A stretch of DNA of 64,000 bases from the NCBI RefSeq assembly GCF_027594545.1, contig NZ_CP115160.1:2241001-2305000 (forward strand), in the 5' to 3' direction. The notes below the pieces were generated by a model that was given only the letters and a program-made list of their open reading frames with translations, searched no databases and had not been told where the DNA came from. Shown piece by piece: positions 54,653-63,527 of the stretch (positions are counted from its first letter, which is position 1; each line of letters begins with the position of its first letter). The position numbers and the translations under genes are program-made. This DNA is from Algoriphagus sp. TR-M9. Lineage in GTDB: Bacteria; Bacteroidota; Bacteroidia; Cytophagales; Cyclobacteriaceae.

Positions 54653-55303
54653 ATGGCTAAAACTCTTTCTCCAGAAGCACAACGTCTGAAAGACCTGATA
54701 GATTTCGATAAACGGATTTATTTTTTCGTCCTGGTATTTCTCTTCCTTTTGATCCGCTATTTGACTAATAGTCTGATCATTGAGGCCATACCCGATTCTC
54801 AAAACCTGGAAGCCAGAGGAGATTTTATGATTTTTCACATTTTCAATGCGCTCAATTACCTCTGGACACCATTTGCCTTACTTTGGAAATTTACCGTCAT
54901 CGCATTTCTGTTTTGGCTGGGCGCATTTATGATAGGTTATAAAGTTCCCTATAAGGAGCTCTGGCAGTTTGCGCTGATTGCTGAGCTGGTTTTTGTATTC
55001 CCAGAGCTCATTCGTCTCTTGGTCTATATCGCACCTGACTCCTCGGTCACTTATATGGAAATCGATGAATACAGGCCACTATCCTTACTGGCACTGCTAG
55101 GGCCGGTAAATGTCTCCCCACAGTTTCATTATGCTTTTGCTACTATCAATATCTTCGAAATCATGTACGGGATTCTCTGGATGTATGGATTTCATATGAT
55201 CAGTAGAAGGCCGCTATCCCAGAGCGCAATAGTGGTTGCCATTAGCTATTTCTTACCACTGGCCATCTGGCTCACCTGGTATATAATGGTGTATAGAGGC
55301 TAG
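54653..55303 (+). CDS. polytopic membrane protein, function unknown
   Basis: This is a 216-residue protein with five hydrophobic helices (about 22-42, 62-85, 90-115, 150-175, 190-212). The first 20 residues are cytosolic and basic. The arrangement resembles Yip1-like proteins, but without their DP motif I would not assign it. A region around 125-145 (SSVTYMEIDEYRPLSLLALL) would face outside. It stands alone between divergent and convergent genes. Confidence 0.65.
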   Translation: MAKTLSPEAQRLKDLIDFDKRIYFFVLVFLFLLIRYLTNSLIIEAIPDSQNLEARGDFMIFHIFNALNYLWTPFALLWKFTVIAFLFWLGAFMIGYKVPYKELWQFALIAELVFVFPELIRLLVYIAPDSSVTYMEIDEYRPLSLLALLGPVNVSPQFHYAFATINIFEIMYGILWMYGFHMISRRPLSQSAIVVAISYFLPLAIWLTWYIMVYRG

Positions 55304-55425
55304 CAAATGGGTTTTGAGCCTAAAGCATGCCAGCATTTCACACCTGTCTTCGCCCTACTGGCTAGTTGTACAAGGAAATTTGGATTACTGGAAACTTGCG
55401 GAGCATCAGTTAATTTTATTTCTAC

Positions 55426-55758
55426 TTACTTAAAACCTAACTGCTCCATCTTGCTTCGCTGGCCAAGGCTGACTGCAACATTGATCCTGTTCCCTGTGGT
55501 GCAAAAACACGCTTCGCAATCTTGCTGGCCCCCTTCATCTGTAATGGAAATCACTCTGGCCCCCTTTATGCCTTCAGCAAGCAAGTAGTCCTCTACAGCT
55601 TCTATAAGCTCTCCTTGGGTACTGCTGGAACTCGAAATCCAGGGATCAGAACAGGCCGTTTGATCATAATAGAATTCTTCTACATTTAAGGGGCTTTCAT
55701 CTTGACAGCTTTGGAAAAGAAGGAAGCAAAACAGGAAAAGTACTAGCTGATATTTCAT
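55426..55758 (-). CDS. small lipoprotein, function unknown
   Basis: The ATG at 55758 gives 110 residues with a lipoprotein signal and lipobox LFQSC; the frame upstream of it has no role because it overlaps the terminator of the neighbouring gene. The mature part has four further Cys (TACSDP and QQDCEACFC), which could form disulfides or bind metal, and a helical stretch with GELIEAVEDYLLAEGIKGAR. The pattern CEACFCTTGNRI recurs in small Bacteroidota lipoproteins, but I do not know a function. Confidence 0.65.
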   Translation of the reverse strand: MKYQLVLFLFCFLLFQSCQDESPLNVEEFYYDQTACSDPWISSSSSTQGELIEAVEDYLLAEGIKGARVISITDEGGQQDCEACFCTTGNRINVAVSLGQRSKMEQLGFK

Positions 55759-55781
55759 GGATACGCTTTTTACCTCAAGAC

Positions 55782-55813
55782 GAAAAAAAAGGCTGAACGC
55801 TACTGTCCAGCCT
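55782..55813 (-). terminator. intrinsic terminator after the DUF6909-like gene
   Basis: On the minus strand AGGCTG pairs with CAGCCT around a 12-nt loop, followed by a T8 run. It is just after the stop at 55826 and before the lipoprotein start. Confidence 0.75.
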
Positions 55814-55825
55814 GAATACTTGGGT

Positions 55826-57493
55826 TTAACCAAAAAGCTTCTCCAAAATCTTATACGTAATCAGATAGGTAGGTCTTACTCCCTCCATACCCAAAGCGCC
55901 TGAAGCAAGTGTACTCCCTGTTTCCAGGGGATTGTCTGAGGCATAGTAGGCATAAAGCACTTTTACATTGCTGCGGATGGATCTCCTGATTTTTGATGCG
56001 GATTGAATGGCTTTTTGGTAATGAGCTCCTTCCATTTCCAAACCGACCACCTTCCAGGAAGATTGCATGAAATAGGTAAGGATATCTTTATTCTGCAGTG
56101 AGGTACCCAAAACAGTAATCATAGGTCCGGAATAAACGCCTAAACCAAAGCCTTCGAAATCAGCCTTTTTAAATTCATTTCGGAATGGATAGTTATCTGC
56201 AGTTCCTTCAAAAACGTGGGCATTGGGAATCATCAGATCTCCCTTGCCACCATACAGAATACCGGCTTTGCCCATGATAGCCGTAGATATCACATCTAGA
56301 GGAATGGATTTACCATCTTTTTCATAAGGCTTCAGCAATTCATCAAAACACTCATAAGCCTGCTCTCCAAAGGCATAATCCATGACCACGAATACCGGTC
56401 GCTTTTCTTTTTCCAGGGGCAATTTGACACCAGGAATCAACTCTTCCTGCTCTAGCTGAGCAGTATCGATGATCTGGGCTCCTATATTTGTCCCTGACAA
56501 GTCTGGCAAATCAATAAACCCATGTTTCTTGGCATAAGTTGAAATTGCCCTTCCTTTATTGTTTTTGGCATTAACTGAGATATCCATCACCACCGATTCC
56601 AGCTCCTCATAGTCTTTTAGACCCAAAAGCTGTACTCCATAAATCGTATTGACTACAGAGTGAAGATTAGCTGAGATAATATGAATCGGCCGCTCTAAAA
56701 GGTCATTTTCATCCAGAGCCTGCTTGATTCTACCTGCCCACTGTTCCCCGTACACGTGATGCCCTACTCGCTCTCTCAGTGTGGTGGAAAATGAAATTTC
56801 CCGATCCAATCCCTTATTGCTTTCTTCCTGGGCCAGTTTGCCCATGTGGTAGATGATGGAAAACAAGCTATTGGAATTACTGCTTTTTTCGAATTTATCT
56901 ACAGCCTTGATGGTTTCTTCATAAGTTCTACCTATCAAATGGCTGAGGTAGGCACTTGCTGCCTCCTTTTCAAATTCCTCACCGGCTTTTTCCTTTTGCA
57001 CAAACTCCTCCAGCATCAGCCAGTTATTGGAAATCTTACCTTTTGGATCTGTACTGTTGGCAAAAATCTTATTGGATTCTATATACAGAAAAGTGAGGTG
57101 AGTCAGGATATCGTAGATATCAGAGCGTCCGCGGGTCATCTCCACATACATGACCTGATCATCCAGCCTATAGCAATTCCGTTTTCTTTTGGAGGGAACT
57201 ATGGCCTCCATTTTAGAAGATTCGTATCCCTCTCTGCTGATGAGACGTACCAGCCTACACTCTTCTATGCCTCTAGGTAGGCGCTCCATCACGTATAGCA
57301 GCCCATCTAGCTCGACCTTTTCTTGATCAGTGACCAATCCATAGATTTCAGGACTCAAAATCCGTAAAGCATCAACCAGACTTTCACCGGATATCCCCAT
57401 AGGCTTGTAACTGCCGCGGGTAAAAAGATGTCTCATGGTGATGTACAATCGCTCGATAGCGGCTCTAGATTCGTGGGCTCTAGTTCTTTCCAT
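55826..57493 (-). CDS. DUF6909-like protein with nucleoside-phosphorylase-like C-terminal region
   Basis: This is a 555-residue cytosolic protein. The N-terminal half is helical (residues about 1-260) with basic segments. The C-terminal half (about 360-555) has features of the PNP/UDP phosphorylase superfamily: a Gly-rich early loop (GLGVYSGPMITVLGTSL), the marker VVGLEMEGAHYQKAIQSA that corresponds to the EMEGAA nucleoside-binding motif of MTA/SAH and AMP nucleosidases, and a following YAYYASDNPLETGS. I recall this family as a Bacteroidota DUF (6909). The activity is inference; AMP nucleosidase or a regulatory homologue are candidates. Confidence 0.65.
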   Translation of the reverse strand: MERTRAHESRAAIERLYITMRHLFTRGSYKPMGISGESLVDALRILSPEIYGLVTDQEKVELDGLLYVMERLPRGIEECRLVRLISREGYESSKMEAIVPSKRKRNCYRLDDQVMYVEMTRGRSDIYDILTHLTFLYIESNKIFANSTDPKGKISNNWLMLEEFVQKEKAGEEFEKEAASAYLSHLIGRTYEETIKAVDKFEKSSNSNSLFSIIYHMGKLAQEESNKGLDREISFSTTLRERVGHHVYGEQWAGRIKQALDENDLLERPIHIISANLHSVVNTIYGVQLLGLKDYEELESVVMDISVNAKNNKGRAISTYAKKHGFIDLPDLSGTNIGAQIIDTAQLEQEELIPGVKLPLEKEKRPVFVVMDYAFGEQAYECFDELLKPYEKDGKSIPLDVISTAIMGKAGILYGGKGDLMIPNAHVFEGTADNYPFRNEFKKADFEGFGLGVYSGPMITVLGTSLQNKDILTYFMQSSWKVVGLEMEGAHYQKAIQSASKIRRSIRSNVKVLYAYYASDNPLETGSTLASGALGMEGVRPTYLITYKILEKLFG

Positions 57494-57515
57494 AGTGCAA
57501 ATAGCTTTTGCAGGG

Positions 57516-57523
57516 CAAAAATA
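57516..57523 (-). promoter_or_regulatory. putative -7 element of the DUF6909-like gene
   Basis: On the minus strand TATTTTTG matches TAnnTTTG and lies 22 nt before the ATG at 57493. No -33 TTTG is found at normal spacing. Confidence 0.42.
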
Positions 57524-57602
57524 CAGAAATTATTCGTAGTTAGCTGTTGAATATTAACCTCAATAAACCTGCGGCAGGTATCCCTTCCCAAATTAATTTC
57601 CG

Positions 57603-58184
57603 CTACTCCTTTACTTTTTCAGCAAAAAACCGCTTGAGCTTATCCACTTTTGGCTGGATCACAAACTGGCAATAAGGCTGTGCTGCATTTTGGTTATAAA
57701 AATCCTGATGCTCCTTCTCGGCAGGGTAAAAATTAGAAAAGGGAGTAATCTCCGTCACGATTGCTTTGTCAAAAACACCGGCTTCATTGAGTTGCTTTTT
57801 TAGATTAGTGGCTATCTGCTGCTGCTCCGCAGTATGATAAAATATGGATGATCTGTACTGTGGTCCCTGGTCAGCTCCTTGTCTATTCAGTGTAGTGGGA
57901 TCGTGGGTAGCCCAGAAAACTTCCAATAGTTCTGTTAAGCTGATCGTTTTTGGGTCAAAAACAACTTGGATCACTTCGGCATGTCCTGTGGTTCCGCTGC
58001 AAACTGCATGATAACCCGGATTCTCTACAAATCCCCCGGCATAGCCAGAGATGACTTTGTCCACACCCTTCAATCGCTGAAAAACAGCCTCCACACACCA
58101 AAAACACCCAGCTCCAAGGGTGATTAGAGATTTTCCTGCCGGAATACTTACTGAAGTTTGGGGAAGGTTTAATTCGTTTTGCAT
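57603..58184 (-). CDS. msrA: peptide-methionine (S)-S-oxide reductase
   Basis: This is a 193-residue MsrA that repairs oxidised methionine. The catalytic motif GAGCFWCVEAVF holds the nucleophile Cys27 and a second Cys30. GVDKVISGYAGG, YHAVCSGTTGHAEVIQVVFD, FWATHDPTTLNRQGADQGPQ-type residues and QYRSSIFYH complete the family pattern. There is no MsrB domain. It is the last gene of a three-gene minus-strand run after the methyltransferase and the small unknown gene. Confidence 0.95.
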   Translation of the reverse strand: MQNELNLPQTSVSIPAGKSLITLGAGCFWCVEAVFQRLKGVDKVISGYAGGFVENPGYHAVCSGTTGHAEVIQVVFDPKTISLTELLEVFWATHDPTTLNRQGADQGPQYRSSIFYHTAEQQQIATNLKKQLNEAGVFDKAIVTEITPFSNFYPAEKEHQDFYNQNAAQPYCQFVIQPKVDKLKRFFAEKVKE

Positions 58185-58223
58185 GACTTTTTATCCTTTA
58201 GCCTAGCAACCCTACCTAAGCTT

Positions 58224-58469
58224 TTAAAGTTTAGATTTGGAACAAATTTTCTTATCCATTATAGCATGCCCGTTTGGTGCGACATCCCTAGGGAGTTTAA
58301 GAATTTCCAATAACCCCTCCTTTTCCATCTGAAGTAGTTCCAGCTCCAGCTCATCTAGAAATTGCTCCCAATCCTCAGGAAACATATTTTGCAATGGCTT
58401 TACTGCTGGAAAATCACGATTTCCACTAGCTCTGATGGTCTGAAGAATCGCTGTCCGAAGCACCTCCAT
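58224..58469 (-). CDS. small protein of unknown function
   Basis: This is an 81-residue protein beginning 7 nt after the stop of the methyltransferase gene, so it is probably real and co-transcribed. It is mostly helical with an acidic middle (EDWEQFLDELELELLQMEKEG) and a basic C-terminus with one Cys. No signal peptide or known motif is seen. Confidence 0.55.
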   Translation of the reverse strand: MEVLRTAILQTIRASGNRDFPAVKPLQNMFPEDWEQFLDELELELLQMEKEGLLEILKLPRDVAPNGHAIMDKKICSKSKL

Positions 58470-58476
58470 CGATGGA

Positions 58477-59019
58477 TTATTTACATACCATCACAAAGGC
58501 CGGAGGCAGATTCTTTAAAGTAAAACTCGTACTCACCTTATTAAAATGCTTTTTGAACAGATTTTTCAACAAGTAAGAATAACAAATCTGAATGAAGTAG
58601 CCACTTTGGCTTAACGCTGATTTTGAACTGGATAGAATGGCATCTTTCACATCCTGCGGAATAAAACTAAAAGGCAAGGATGACAAAATATAATCCGCCT
58701 TTTTACCATCTAAATACTTGTGGATATTTTCTGCTGAATCATTGATGATGCGGACATTGGACTGTGGGAATATTTTCTCCATAGAGTCACAAAATGATTT
58801 GCTGATCTCAAACACTAAAAGTTCCGCATCAGGATCCATTCGCTCTACTATTCCCTGAGTAATGCTACCATCTCCCCCTCCTAACTCCACTATGAGTTTG
58901 GCACCATTCAGCTGAGCATGTGATAACATCTTATTTACCAATGCCTTGGAGCTAAATGTGACCGCTCCCGTTGTGCTTAAATTGCTGTACAACTCCAGCA
59001 ATAAATCTGATTTACCCAT
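58477..59019 (-). CDS. class I SAM-dependent methyltransferase, PmtA-like
   Basis: This is a 180-residue Rossmann methyltransferase. Motif I is VELGGGDGSITQGIVERM, with the acidic residue ending strand 2 in LLVFEISKSF and the post-motif ADYILSSLPFSF. The SSLPF motif and the FIQICYSY strand are those of phospholipid N-methyltransferases (PmtA) and the related KsgA-like group, where E. coli-type rRNA adenine methyltransferases have NxPY. The likely substrate is a phospholipid head group such as phosphatidylethanolamine; a small-molecule target cannot be excluded. The gene is divergent from the sulfatase gene. Confidence 0.78.
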   Translation of the reverse strand: MGKSDLLLELYSNLSTTGAVTFSSKALVNKMLSHAQLNGAKLIVELGGGDGSITQGIVERMDPDAELLVFEISKSFCDSMEKIFPQSNVRIINDSAENIHKYLDGKKADYILSSLPFSFIPQDVKDAILSSSKSALSQSGYFIQICYSYLLKNLFKKHFNKVSTSFTLKNLPPAFVMVCK

Positions 59020-59099
59020 ATATTATTAAATTCTCCGCTTGAAGATACCCGATTTTGCCCTATCTTTTCAGCCATCACCCGAAAAGTTAACGAGTAAAT

Positions 59100-61106
59100 A
59101 TGGCCCAAAAGGCTGAAATACGTTCCCATCTACCCGCTAAAATTCAATCTACATTAACCAATTTCTGGTCTATGGGATTGGTTTTCTCCCTATTAGTCTT
59201 TGGGTTAAGAGCCATGGAAACCTTCGTGGTTTTCCGTTCACACCCATTGAAAATTTCCACTTGGGATATTTTGATCCCAGCTATCATAGAGGATCTGCAC
59301 TGGATCTTGTACTTTTTAGGGTTGCTGTTCATTTTCCATGTCATTCTATCGCTGATCAGTATCAGCATCGCGCGATGGTTCAGTTTAACCGGGATGATTT
59401 TGGCTGTTCTGATTCAGGCTTCCTTGATCCTATATTTTCAAAAAACACTGCTCCCTCTTGGCAAGGATATGTTTGCGTACAGTATGAGCGATATCCGGTT
59501 GATCTTAATGACCTCAGGGGTGCTTAATTTTTTCACCATTGCCGGCGCCATCCTGTTGATCGCTGGATTGGTGTTCCTTTTTAATAAGGTTAGAAAAAAA
59601 GCCTCCTTTCATTTGAAAACGGGTTTAGCTCTGAGCATAAGCACGTATTGGTTTCTGCTGGTGCTTTATTTTCTGCCCAATGCTGAATACGATAGTGCCA
59701 ATGAGACCAAGTTTAATATTGAGCTCAATAAGTCAAAATACCTTACCGAACAGACATTTGACTACCTGATGTACCCCAGCGAGTATTATTTTGATTTTTA
59801 TTTACAGCCATCTGGCAAGGGACTTTTTGTTCAAAAAGAATTTACCGATCCCAACTATCCTTTCCTGCACAAAGCAGCGTATCCAGATGTCTTGAGTCCT
59901 TTTTTTGACAGTTTGGACACTGCCCCCGACCTTGTATTTATTCTGGTAGAAAGTTTGGGAAAAGCCTACTCGGGCAAGGACGCCAATCTGGGAAGCTTCA
60001 CTCCTTTTCTGGACAGCCTGGAGCAGCATAGTCTAGTTTGGACCAATGCTATTTCCTCTACAGGAAGGACATTCGGGCTATTGCCTGGGGTATTTGCTGG
60101 ATTGCCCTTTGGGGAAAGAGGTTTTCTGGAGCTTTACGAAAATTACCCCCACCATGAGAGTCTGATCAGTATATTAAATCAGAATGGCTACGAAAGCAGT
60201 TTTTTCATAGGATCAGATCTGAAGTTTGATCACGAGGATAGTTTTCTGGAATACTCCAATCTAGACTTCACTATAGACTCCAAAAACTTTGGCAGTACTT
60301 ATGAAAAAATGCCTGCAAACAATGGCTTTAGCTGGGGGTATGGGGATAAGGAAATCTTCAGTATAGGGCTGGATTATTTCTCCGAACTAAGCGAAGCCCC
60401 ACAACTGAGAATATTCCAGACAATCACCTCACATGACCCCTATTTGGTGCCCGAGCGGGAAAGCTATCTCCGTAAATTTGACGAGCACATTAAATCCTAC
60501 CTGCAACTATCAGATCAGGAAATCACAGAATATACCCAATACAGGGATATCTACATGACCGTGATGTATGCGGATGATGCCATCAAAGATTTCATCACTT
60601 CATATAGCCAGTTGCCAGAATTCAACAACACCATATTTATAATCACCGGAGACCACAGGCTGCCGGAGATCCCCATGGCTTCACGTCTGGATAGATTTCA
60701 TGTGCCACTGATGATCTATTCCCCATTGATCCAAAGACCTACTTATTTTAAGGGATTGAGCAGTCATTTCGAGATTACACCTTCTTTATTGTCATTTCTA
60801 GATGCTCAGGTTGAAATTGATTTGCCGGAGCAAAATACCTGGATGGGACAGGTATTGGATACGGCTCAGGTATTTCAGTCCAACTTAGTGATGCCACTTA
60901 TGCGCAACAAAAACCAATTGGTGGACTTTTTGGATGGAAATTACTTCCTTTCAGACGATCAGCTATTTGTAATCACAGAAGGACTGAATATAGACCCGGT
61001 AGACGATCAATTAGTTAAAAATAAGCTGGTGGGAGAATTTGAAGACTTCAAAAACAAAAATAACTATACCATACAAACCCGAAAACTCCTTCCACCACAG
61101 TTTTAA
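59100..61106 (+). CDS. LtaS-like membrane sulfatase / phosphoglycerol transferase family protein
   Basis: This is a 668-residue protein with five N-terminal membrane helices (about 22-205) and an extracytoplasmic alkaline-phosphatase-fold domain (about 275-630). Key positions: Glu in ILVESLGKAYSG, the nucleophile Thr324 in GRTFG (LtaS has GKTSD), and the metal ligands in IITGDHR. The layout is that of lipoteichoic acid synthase and OpgB-type enzymes; in a Gram-negative the substrate is more likely a phosphoglycerol or phosphoethanolamine modification of glycans or glycolipids. It faces the glycan-type operon on the other strand with 2 nt between stops. Confidence 0.88.
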   Translation: MAQKAEIRSHLPAKIQSTLTNFWSMGLVFSLLVFGLRAMETFVVFRSHPLKISTWDILIPAIIEDLHWILYFLGLLFIFHVILSLISISIARWFSLTGMILAVLIQASLILYFQKTLLPLGKDMFAYSMSDIRLILMTSGVLNFFTIAGAILLIAGLVFLFNKVRKKASFHLKTGLALSISTYWFLLVLYFLPNAEYDSANETKFNIELNKSKYLTEQTFDYLMYPSEYYFDFYLQPSGKGLFVQKEFTDPNYPFLHKAAYPDVLSPFFDSLDTAPDLVFILVESLGKAYSGKDANLGSFTPFLDSLEQHSLVWTNAISSTGRTFGLLPGVFAGLPFGERGFLELYENYPHHESLISILNQNGYESSFFIGSDLKFDHEDSFLEYSNLDFTIDSKNFGSTYEKMPANNGFSWGYGDKEIFSIGLDYFSELSEAPQLRIFQTITSHDPYLVPERESYLRKFDEHIKSYLQLSDQEITEYTQYRDIYMTVMYADDAIKDFITSYSQLPEFNNTIFIITGDHRLPEIPMASRLDRFHVPLMIYSPLIQRPTYFKGLSSHFEITPSLLSFLDAQVEIDLPEQNTWMGQVLDTAQVFQSNLVMPLMRNKNQLVDFLDGNYFLSDDQLFVITEGLNIDPVDDQLVKNKLVGEFEDFKNKNNYTIQTRKLLPPQF

Positions 61107-61108
61107 AA

Positions 61109-62296
61109 TCAATGATCTTTTGCCTGATAAGCTCTCTCCAGCACTTGTGAAAGAAGCGGATAATAATAATTCCAGAAAAAGCTTCTTCGGTCCGTATAAT
61201 CTGTGACCAAGTAAAAACCTCTCCAAAAAACCGGCAACCCCATGAATCTAGCTGATCCAGCTGAGTTTCTCAGGTCAGCAAAATCTCCCGCAAAGTAATA
61301 ATGCTGCCCCTCGCCTAGATCTCTCACCACGGCAGCCGGGAAAAACCTTGGCAATCCCATATCTCTGAGCTTTTGCTGCCCTAGCGTAGTGGGAGAAATG
61401 TCGTAGTAAGAGATCACTTGGTACTCCCGCTCTATCAGGATAATATCAAACCAATCCGGGTAAGGCACCAGTTCAGGAAGCTTAAAACCATGTTGATTGA
61501 ACTGCTGTGTCCGGATCATAGGAGTTTCCCCTTCATAATCAATGGAATTGGAAAAAACCTCCACCTGACCATTTTCATGGACAAATACCAAGCCCGGGCC
61601 ATTTGGCACCCAGGTATTCTCATGCTGATCTACATATTGCTGAACTAGCCAATTTGGAAGATCTTGATTCACTGTAGTGTCCATCTCATCAAAATATCTG
61701 GCGATCCAGCCAGTCCATTTGAGTCCCATGAGGTTTTCAAATTCCGCACGAATGCCTGGCCTGGTCGGAGAGGCCATGGTATTAAATTCGGCAATGATAG
61801 TTTTCTTTTGTGCAATGCTTTCACGAATCAGGCTAATATCTGAGCGGTCCAGTCCACCATAGATTTTTTCAGATATTCCTTGACTGTTTTCGCTGTTAAA
61901 GTCTTCGGAGTAGACCCCATAGGTATCCGCTAGGTATAGCACATCCAGTTCCTTGGCTTTTTTCTGAATATCTCCTTCCGACCAATTAGAAAAATCCCAA
62001 ACCCGGCCATGCGAATCAGAATCATCCGGGTGAAAACCAAAATAATCCCTATCTGCTGACTTATATTCTCCTGCTTCACCGCTAAACTTCAAATGCTCTA
62101 TAGTCCAAAAAATAGACTGATGTTCCTGATAAGTAGCGCTGGGCACAGTTTTGTCTAGAACCACTATTTCCAGATTCTTCTCTGGAAAAACCAGCCAAAC
62201 AAAATAGCTCACCAAAGGCAGAACAATCACTAAGGCAAATAAAGGCCAAAGCTTGCTAAGATAAAGTTTGCTTTCTTCCGTAAGAATATTTCTCAT
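61109..62296 (-). CDS. membrane-anchored extracytoplasmic protein of unknown function
   Basis: The ATG at 62296 (overlapping the upstream stop as TGATG) gives 395 residues; a TTG at 62299 is rejected. One N-terminal membrane helix (about 14-36) is followed by a soluble domain outside the cytoplasm with many Trp, Tyr and Asp residues. Stretches such as ELDVLYLADTYGVYSEDF, TIIAEFNTMASPTRPGIRAE and QHYYFAGDFADLRN suggest an alpha/beta fold like those of putative glycan-processing or GATase-like sensor proteins, but no catalytic motif is certain. It is the third gene after the glycosyltransferase and the YaiO-like gene. Confidence 0.68.
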   Translation of the reverse strand: MRNILTEESKLYLSKLWPLFALVIVLPLVSYFVWLVFPEKNLEIVVLDKTVPSATYQEHQSIFWTIEHLKFSGEAGEYKSADRDYFGFHPDDSDSHGRVWDFSNWSEGDIQKKAKELDVLYLADTYGVYSEDFNSENSQGISEKIYGGLDRSDISLIRESIAQKKTIIAEFNTMASPTRPGIRAEFENLMGLKWTGWIARYFDEMDTTVNQDLPNWLVQQYVDQHENTWVPNGPGLVFVHENGQVEVFSNSIDYEGETPMIRTQQFNQHGFKLPELVPYPDWFDIILIEREYQVISYYDISPTTLGQQKLRDMGLPRFFPAAVVRDLGEGQHYYFAGDFADLRNSAGSARFMGLPVFWRGFYLVTDYTDRRSFFWNYYYPLLSQVLERAYQAKDH

Positions 62297-63525
62297 CAAA
62301 AACGGTATTCTGTGCCAATGGAAATATTTAAGTTGTTTCTGAAGCGGTCCGGCCCCAGCTCATCCCTAGAATAGCCTGTGAACCCAAAAATCTGAAACCT
62401 GTCTGTGATCATTTGTTGGTAGCCTAGTCTAACCCTGTAGGAGTTTAACAGCTGTGAAGGATCCCGGCTTTCTTCATCAGGAGATACTCCCGAGCTCAAT
62501 TGCAAACTGAAAAAATCCTCACCGGTCTTGAAATAATATCTAGTTTGGAAATTTGCAGATGTTCCCAAGCCAGAGTCTGTCCCGGGGATTAAATTTGCCC
62601 GTAAGTTAAACCACCAACTTCCTACATATTTGCCCACTGAAGCAGTGTAAATATTGGTAACCTCCGAAAATTTCAGATACCTATAGCCTCCTTCCACCTC
62701 CCAGGCATTGGGCAGATTGTAAAAAACTGAAATTCCCAAGCGGAAATTCGGAAAAAAACTAGCCCCCGATCCTCCCACATTCAAATAAGCATAAGCATTT
62801 TCGCCCAAGGAAGGGTATGCATCCAGCTCAAACAAAGTACCGTTCGCATCAAATCTGGAAGACTGGGTCACCCTGGCAATGAGCGATCCGGTGAGCTTGG
62901 TGCGTGTTCTTCCATAGAGAGAAAAAGTATTCCAGGGACTGATGTCTCCAAAGTAAGAATCGTAATCATAGGTTACCCCAACGGCACTATTTCTCCTCAA
63001 GCGCTGAAGAGTCTGCATAAAGCCCAACAATCCATCCACCTTCGCCTCTTTTTCAAATAATTCCTCGGTGATGTCATAGGAAGCGTCATAATCCTCCTGA
63101 TAATACAGCAACCTGGCTTTCTTGTACCTTAATCCATCGGGCAGTGGTTCCCCAAAATTATCCTTGGCTAAACCCAAAACTTCAGTGGCTCGATCATACT
63201 GCTCAGACCAAAACAGGTTATCCAAACTTGCAGCATAAGCATCCTCATAACCTGGCGAAGCTAAAATAGCCCGATCCAGATAAATCGAGGCGGAGTCATT
63301 TTTACCCTCCCACGCATAGCTTCTACCCACCAAAATAAGTATGTCTGCATACTCAGGATATTGATCCAAAGCCCGGAAAGCAATCTTGCGCCCTTCAATG
63401 TATTCTCCGTCTAGGATGAGCGTGCGCGCTTCAAAAAACAACTCATCAGGATCAAAGCTATCCTGGCCCATTACCAATGGAGAGAGGAAAAGGGAAAATA
63501 CCAAAAAGAGTAATGCTTTCTTCAT
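62296..63525 (-). CDS. YaiO-like outer-membrane beta-barrel protein with TPR domain
   Basis: The ATG at 63525, 2 nt after the glycosyltransferase stop, gives 409 residues with a signal peptide (1-20, ending LVMGQ). Residues about 22-170 form TPR-like repeats (KIAFRALDQYPEYADILILV, DSASIYLDRAILASPGYEDA). The C-terminal 220 residues are a beta-barrel ending EYRF, with YaiO-type strands (VGVTYDYDSYFGD, YAYLNVGGSGASFFPNFRLG, SLLNSYRVRLGYQQ-like). TPR plus barrel is the layout of exopolysaccharide export porins such as PgaA and BcsC, which fits its neighbour. Confidence 0.85.
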   Translation of the reverse strand: MKKALLFLVFSLFLSPLVMGQDSFDPDELFFEARTLILDGEYIEGRKIAFRALDQYPEYADILILVGRSYAWEGKNDSASIYLDRAILASPGYEDAYAASLDNLFWSEQYDRATEVLGLAKDNFGEPLPDGLRYKKARLLYYQEDYDASYDITEELFEKEAKVDGLLGFMQTLQRLRRNSAVGVTYDYDSYFGDISPWNTFSLYGRTRTKLTGSLIARVTQSSRFDANGTLFELDAYPSLGENAYAYLNVGGSGASFFPNFRLGISVFYNLPNAWEVEGGYRYLKFSEVTNIYTASVGKYVGSWWFNLRANLIPGTDSGLGTSANFQTRYYFKTGEDFFSLQLSSGVSPDEESRDPSQLLNSYRVRLGYQQMITDRFQIFGFTGYSRDELGPDRFRNNLNISIGTEYRF

Positions 63526-63527
63526 AT

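Noticed and set aside
55307..55588. 93-codon plus-strand frame
   Set aside because: It is antisense to the small lipoprotein gene, which has a clear lipobox; no features support the plus-strand product.
58021..58090. methionine sulfoxide reductase B domain fused to MsrA
   Set aside because: The ORF ends after the MsrA domain at normal length; no MsrB motif is present.
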